DNA of 64,000 bases, from assembly GCA_963558565.1 (NCBI GenBank), contig CAUWGX010000001.1:248001-312000 (forward strand), written 5' to 3'. Each line of letters starts with the position of its first letter. Position 1 is the stretch's first letter. Source of the DNA: Atopostipes sp963558565. GTDB lineage: Bacteria > Bacillota > Bacilli > Lactobacillales > Carnobacteriaceae_A. The translations under genes and the position numbers were made by a program. Of the stretch, positions 60,288 to 64,000 are shown piece by piece. The notes below the pieces were generated by a model. It was given only the letters and a program-made list of their open reading frames with translations, was not told the origin of the DNA and did not search any database.

Positions 60288-61940
60288 ATGAAATTTAAGC
60301 ACTTAATGTTCCCCTTATTTTTTATTCTACTCTTATTGGGCGCATGTACAGAAGCCGACCCAGAGTCAGATACGTTGAATGATCCAGTTGAAACCGAAAA
60401 CCACTCTCAAGCTCATCATCCTAACTATCAGACGCAAATCGATGAGGAATATTTAGAAGATATGGATCAAATACATAATGATTTAATGCAAGCACTACAT
60501 ACAGATACATATACTCTGGAAGACCCTTTTGTGAAAGTGAATCCTTACGGTACAGCTCCTTTAACCGCACTAGTGGCTTTTGAAACAGAAGAAGCTGCAC
60601 GCACAGAGGTTATTATTCATGGTAAAACACCCGCTACAACATTCACGCAAACTTTTGATAACTTTACCACTCAACATACGGTGCCTGTTTTAGGATTATA
60701 TGCGGGGATTAAAAACACTGTAGAAATAAACTTGTACGATAAAGAAGGTCTCATGATTGACGCCACCCATCTTTCAATTACGACCGATCCACTCCCTGAT
60801 GATTTTTGGGATTTAGAACTGGCAGTGGATACGGACATGGAAATGACAGAACCAGGGCTAACTTTTTTAATCCCTTCTCGCGGAAATCTCTTGGCTGTCG
60901 ATGCATTAGGAGATGTGCGTTATATCGTTGAACCTTGGATGGCGAATACATTTAACCAATTAGAAAATGGGCATATAGTTTTAGCCCTTCGAAAAGAAGC
61001 GGACGACAATTATAATCAATTAGTGGAAATGAATCGTTTGGGCAAAGTGGAACAGGCTATTTTACTAGATATTGACAATTATGATCGCGTCAATTATTTT
61101 CACCATGATATGATAGAAGCTCCTGATGGAAATTGGCTCGTCACGATTCATGATGGCTCTGGTGAACATATTGAAGATGAAATGGCTCTTCTTGATCGGG
61201 AAACAGGTGAAGTGCTATGGAATATGAATTTTCGTGATCTCTTCCCTAGCGAATTTTATACGGATTATACCGGTCCTGTCGATCAATTGGGCGACTGGTT
61301 TCACCAAAACGCCGTTTGGTTAACGGAGGATGAAGATTCTATTCTTGTTTCCTCACGACATCAAGATGCTGTTATTAAATTATCTTACCCCGATAGCGAA
61401 TTTGAATGGATTTTAGCCGCTGATGAAGGTTGGCCGGAAGAATTTAAAGAATACTTACTAGAACCTATTGGCGACATGAAATTCCCGGGTGCTCAGCATG
61501 CCGTCATGGAGTTGCCAGACCAAGATGGCAATCCAGATACGATGGATATCCTTCTTTTTGATAATAATCGTGTAATTACACGAGGAAACAGAGAGATTGA
61601 AGATCAATTTAGTCGCGGTGTGCAATATCGAATTAACGAAGTGGAGCACACCGTTGAAGAAATTTGGTCGTATGGGGAAGAAAGAGGGATTGATTTCTTT
61701 TCTAGAATCGTCGGAGATGCTAACCTTTTACCAATTACCGAAAATGTACTATTGACTTCTGGGCGTATAGAAGTCGATGAAGAACACCCACAATCGCGAA
61801 TCGTTGAAGTCGACCCCGCGAACGACAATAAAATCGTCTTTGAAATCATTGTCTCCCGCTTTGCCGATGAAGACGGAGATCGTAGACAGATCTATCGCGC
61901 GGAACGTTTACCCCTTTATTCTCGATTCGGTCGTAAATAA
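60288..61940 (+). CDS. Arylsulfate sulfotransferase (ASST) family lipoprotein
   Basis: The 550-residue protein has a lipoprotein signal (lipobox LLGAC, Cys20), an N-terminal beta domain of the ASST_N type, and a beta-propeller. Candidate catalytic residues are the His of NYFHHDMIEAPDGN, WFHQNAVW, the Arg of VSSRHQDAVIKL and the His of PGAQHAVMELPD, matching the His/Arg set of E. coli AssT. It would move sulfate between phenolic esters. It contains no cysteine except the lipobox one, so it needs no disulfide-forming partner. The gene is alone with its own promoter. Confidence 0.86.
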   Translation: MKFKHLMFPLFFILLLLGACTEADPESDTLNDPVETENHSQAHHPNYQTQIDEEYLEDMDQIHNDLMQALHTDTYTLEDPFVKVNPYGTAPLTALVAFETEEAARTEVIIHGKTPATTFTQTFDNFTTQHTVPVLGLYAGIKNTVEINLYDKEGLMIDATHLSITTDPLPDDFWDLELAVDTDMEMTEPGLTFLIPSRGNLLAVDALGDVRYIVEPWMANTFNQLENGHIVLALRKEADDNYNQLVEMNRLGKVEQAILLDIDNYDRVNYFHHDMIEAPDGNWLVTIHDGSGEHIEDEMALLDRETGEVLWNMNFRDLFPSEFYTDYTGPVDQLGDWFHQNAVWLTEDEDSILVSSRHQDAVIKLSYPDSEFEWILAADEGWPEEFKEYLLEPIGDMKFPGAQHAVMELPDQDGNPDTMDILLFDNNRVITRGNREIEDQFSRGVQYRINEVEHTVEEIWSYGEERGIDFFSRIVGDANLLPITENVLLTSGRIEVDEEHPQSRIVEVDPANDNKIVFEIIVSRFADEDGDRRQIYRAERLPLYSRFGRK

Positions 61941-61955
61941 AAACAAAAAGCAAAT

Positions 61956-62000
61956 AAAAGAGCAAAGATTAGGCATCCATCGCCTATTTTCTTTGCTCTT
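61956..62000. terminator. Bidirectional terminator
   Basis: AAGAGCAAAGA pairs with TCTTTGCTCTT, with AGG/CCT inside. It ends the arylsulfotransferase gene and also overlaps the 3' end of the small frameshifted gene. Confidence 0.85.
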
Positions 62001-62261
62001 CATTTATGTAATTCGTCAAAAGAATTATAAAGAGACCGTAGCGGCCGATAAATGTCCTTTGAATTTCCACAAGATCTCCAGATGAAACTTGGATTTTATT
62101 GCTTCTTTCTCCGAATTGTTTTACTTGCAACGTTGAATTTTTTCTAAAACAGGTACTTCTACCTGTTCATTAGGTGCTATTTTCTTATTTTTGTGACCAT
62201 TTATATAAATCCAATACTTCCCCAACATACCGACAAAGCCCGTCTTTCTTTTTACATGCAC
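61984..62261 (-). pseudogene. Small gene with single-base frameshift
   Basis: From a GTG at 62261 the frame reads MHVKRKTGFVGMLGKYWIYI, NGHKNKKIAPNEQVEVPVLE and K, then runs into a stop at 62121-62123. In the next frame a continuous, protein-like stretch follows (NSTLQVKQFGERSNKIQVSS, GDLVEIQRTFIGRYGLF, IILLTNYINEEQRK) up to TAG at 61984-61986. One extra A in the A6 run (62138-62143) joins the two into about 92 residues, with no other stop. It has a sigma-A promoter (62298-62326), the RBS AGAGGTG 11 bases from the GTG, and the shared terminator at its end. I do not recognise the family. Alternatives are a sequencing error or slippage on the A-run. Confidence 0.65.
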
Positions 62262-62297
62262 CGTCCTGCAAGCACCTCTTTCTTCATCAAATCATTT

Positions 62298-62326
62298 TTT
62301 ATAGCTGTGGAGTGAGAATATCACAA
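62298..62326 (-). promoter_or_regulatory. Promoter of small frameshifted gene
   Basis: On the minus strand TTGTGA (62321-62326) and TATAAA (62298-62303) are 17 bases apart. The -35 box is part of GTGA-N5-TCAC. Confidence 0.6.
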
Positions 62327-62423
62327 TTTTAATATTTCTTAAAATAAATGATAAAAGAAATCAAATGACTCTAAAGACTATTAAATTAGTTTTTTAATGA
62401 TTTTTACTGCTAACCTTTCCATC

Positions 62424-62467
62424 AAAAAAAGCACAAAAAGACGGTTTTAAACCTCTCTTTGTGCTTG
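62424..62467 (-). terminator. Terminator after rRNA methyltransferase gene
   Basis: AAGCACAAA-GAG-GGTTT pairs with AAACC-CTT-TTTGTGCTT; a T7 run follows on the minus strand. Confidence 0.85.
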
Positions 62468-62473
62468 TCTCTT

Positions 62474-63604
62474 TTATCGTTGTCGGTCGCCCCAGTACTG
62501 GAAGTAATCTGTACGGATGGTACCGTTGTATAATTTTCTTTTCTTCGTTGCTTTTGCGCCATAATATTTTTCAAATTCTAAATCACTTGTAATAATATAT
62601 TTACTCCAAGTGTTTAATGGTCGAAAAGCTTCACCCATTTCACGATAAAGCTGGTGAACAGCTTCTTCTTCCCCTAAACGATCTCCATAAGGGGGATTTG
62701 AAATCATAATACCGAAGTCTTTATCTGTCTTGAAGTCCGCGACAGCTAATTGCTTGAATTTGATATTGTGAGACACGCCTGCAGCCAAAGCATTATTTTC
62801 GGCAATTTTGATCATGTTTTCATCAATATCAAAACCTAAGATATCAAGTTCAGCATCATAATCCATCTGTTCATCCGCTTCTTCTCGAACTTCTTCCCAA
62901 AGGTCTTCAGACATCCAATCCCATTCTTCACATAAGAACGAACGGTTAAAACCGGGCGCAATATTTTGGCCAATAAGAGCAGCTTCAATTGGGATCGTCC
63001 CTGAACCACATGTTGGGTCCACAAATGGTCGATCTTTACGCCAAGTTGTCAAGGCAATTAAAGCCGCCGCTAAATTTTCTTTAAGTGGCGCCCCACCTTT
63101 TTCTGTTCGATAACCTCTTTTGAATAAACTTTCACCCGTCGTGTCCATTGTAAGTAACGCTTTATCTTTACGTAAAGCAACTTCGATCGGATATTCAGCC
63201 CCCGTTTCTGGAAGCATTCCTCGTCGGTGATAAGTTTCTTTGATACTCTCCGCAACTGCTTTGTTTACAATACTTTGAACGGCAGGGACACTATGTAACG
63301 TGGATTTTATTGACTTTCCTGCAATTGGAAATTTCCCATCCATCGGAATGTATTGATCCCAAGGCAAAGCTTTAGTTTGTTCAAACAAATCATCAAATGT
63401 TTTCGCCTCAAATTCTCCAATAACAATTTTGATGCGGTCAGCGACGCGTAACCAGAGATTCGTTGTTGCAATATCTTTTTTCGTTCCTTCAAAGCGGACG
63501 CGACCATTTTCAACTTGTACCTCATAACCTAAATCACGTAATTCATTCCCAACCAGTGCCTCTACTCCAGCCGCACAAGTAGCGATTAAATTAAATTTTT
63601 CCAT
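62474..63604 (-). CDS. THUMP-domain rRNA methyltransferase (YpsC/RlmL N-terminal type)
   Basis: The 376-residue protein has an N-terminal THUMP domain (about 40-160), starting FNLIATCAAGVEALVGNEL, and a Rossmann methyltransferase with FVDPTCGSGTIPIEAALIG (SAM site, about 190-208), LGFDIDENMIKIAENNALAAG and the catalytic SNPPYGDRLGEE (NPPY, about 300). Homologues modify 23S rRNA at a guanine (m2G2445, RlmL). It lies directly downstream of rnpB, as ypsC does in B. subtilis. GGAAGGAG precedes the ATG. Confidence 0.93.
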   Translation of the reverse strand: MEKFNLIATCAAGVEALVGNELRDLGYEVQVENGRVRFEGTKKDIATTNLWLRVADRIKIVIGEFEAKTFDDLFEQTKALPWDQYIPMDGKFPIAGKSIKSTLHSVPAVQSIVNKAVAESIKETYHRRGMLPETGAEYPIEVALRKDKALLTMDTTGESLFKRGYRTEKGGAPLKENLAAALIALTTWRKDRPFVDPTCGSGTIPIEAALIGQNIAPGFNRSFLCEEWDWMSEDLWEEVREEADEQMDYDAELDILGFDIDENMIKIAENNALAAGVSHNIKFKQLAVADFKTDKDFGIMISNPPYGDRLGEEEAVHQLYREMGEAFRPLNTWSKYIITSDLEFEKYYGAKATKKRKLYNGTIRTDYFQYWGDRQR

Positions 63605-63718
63605 GACTCCCTCACTCCTTCCAATTTTCTTTTCCTATTTATTTTTAAATAAAAATATTCTTGAAAACACAAGAATACATGAATTTATTTCAGCTCAAAC
63701 GGTTTTCCTTAATAAATT

Positions 63719-63757
63719 TCAAAAAATAAATCCTCCCAAATCAATAAAGGGAGGATA
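63719..63757 (-). terminator. Terminator after rnpB
   Basis: ATCCTCCC (63730-63737) pairs with GGGAGGAT (63749-63756), followed on the minus strand by TTATTTTTT. Confidence 0.88.
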
Positions 63758-63779
63758 TCAACATTTTCCTAATATTGTG

Positions 63780-64000
63780 TAATTTATTGTAAGCCATGTT
63801 CTGTCTAGGAAAGACTTTAGGCCGTCTTCCCCGAGATAATTATCTGTCTGCTATTGTTGTTACAATAGCCTCTCTCCTTGCATTGAATTCTGCGGAGAAA
63901 GTGCCCCTACCTTCGTTTGGGTTGCTCACTCATGGGGTTTACCCGTTCCACCAACATTGTTTCCAATGCTGCTTCGTCACTGTGGCACTTTCAAGCCTAC
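63780..64000 (-). ncRNA. rnpB: RNase P RNA, 3' part (partial)
   Basis: The minus strand runs through the conserved elements of a bacterial type B RNase P RNA and ends with ACAGAACATGGCTTAC, the P1 end of the molecule. The 5' part lies beyond the right edge. The RNA is the catalytic subunit that matures tRNA 5' ends. Its 3' boundary is approximate. The gene order rnpB then YpsC-type methyltransferase supports it. Confidence 0.9.

Noticed and set aside
62148..62167. Perfect 8-bp hairpin AACAGGTA/TACCTGTT
   Set aside because: It lies inside the small frameshifted gene and is explained by its coding sequence; on the minus strand its tail is interrupted by A, so I do not call it a terminator.
1..64000. 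CRISPR arrays, insertion sequences, prophage genes, tRNA genes
   Set aside because: No regularly spaced repeats, transposase-like ORFs with terminal repeats, phage genes or cloverleaf sequences were seen.

Overview
The window is a dense, low-GC Firmicutes chromosome segment. It has short spacers, strong AGGAGG-type ribosome sites, many TTG/GTG starts, and sigma-A promoters followed by hairpin terminators. Several gene orders are standard Bacilli: plsY against parE-parC, topA-xerC-hslV-hslU, dprA, rnhB-rbgA-lepB, thyA-dfrA, and rnpB next to a YpsC-type methyltransferase. Pyruvate formate-lyase, an EbsA-like protein, an L. casei-type long thymidylate synthase and the lack of respiratory genes point to Lactobacillales. 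Carnobacteriaceae or Aerococcaceae is my guess, not proven. I see no tRNA, rRNA 16S/23S, insertion sequence, prophage or CRISPR array.

Layout. 1-10.4 kb is redox and detoxification: a CDF transporter cut by the left edge, a CoA-disulfide-reductase-like protein with rhodanese, an old-yellow-enzyme homologue, a GNAT, two ring-cleaving dioxygenase paralogues behind MhqR-type operators, a quinone oxidoreductase, the cystine carrier TcyP and an aldo/keto reductase. 10.4-20.4 kb holds a YwaF-type membrane protein, cysE, cysK, a second CDF transporter behind an ArsR/SmtB-like operator, arsC, a YetF protein, a MetNIQ-like importer, an RclA-like flavoenzyme and Dps. 20.4-32.4 kb has pcp with its DUF979/DUF969 partners, an alkyladenine glycosylase, threonine aldolase, cstA under a cre site, the opuC osmolyte importer, an HdeD-like protein and an ABC exporter. 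32.5-40.4 kb is pflA/pflB and parC/parE.

40.8-57.6 kb is a long, mostly minus-strand housekeeping block: plsY, hslUV, xerC, topA, dprA, rnhB, rbgA, lepB, ctpA, deoD, yozE, msrA, ypmS, dfrA, thyA and an ABC-F ATPase. 57.8-64 kb has a cold-shock protein, an EbsA-like protein, an RNase HI-like protein, an inositol-monophosphatase family enzyme, a lipoprotein arylsulfate sulfotransferase, a small frameshifted gene, an RlmL/YpsC methyltransferase and the 3' part of RNase P RNA.

How the parts work together. TcyP, CysE and CysK cover cystine import and cysteine synthesis. The dioxygenases and quinone oxidoreductase form a quinone/electrophile response. Pfl, the anaerobic-style operator before the CoADR-like gene, and CcpA control of cstA suit a fermenting facultative anaerobe. 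The less expected items are a CoADR-like enzyme without its catalytic cysteine, a previously unannotated small gene at 61984-62261 broken by one base in an A-run, an unannotated small ORF opposite plsY, related palindromes on both sides of the inositol-phosphatase gene with a possible tiny RNA, and a cysteine-free arylsulfotransferase lipoprotein. No clear defence or biosynthetic system of a new type is present.
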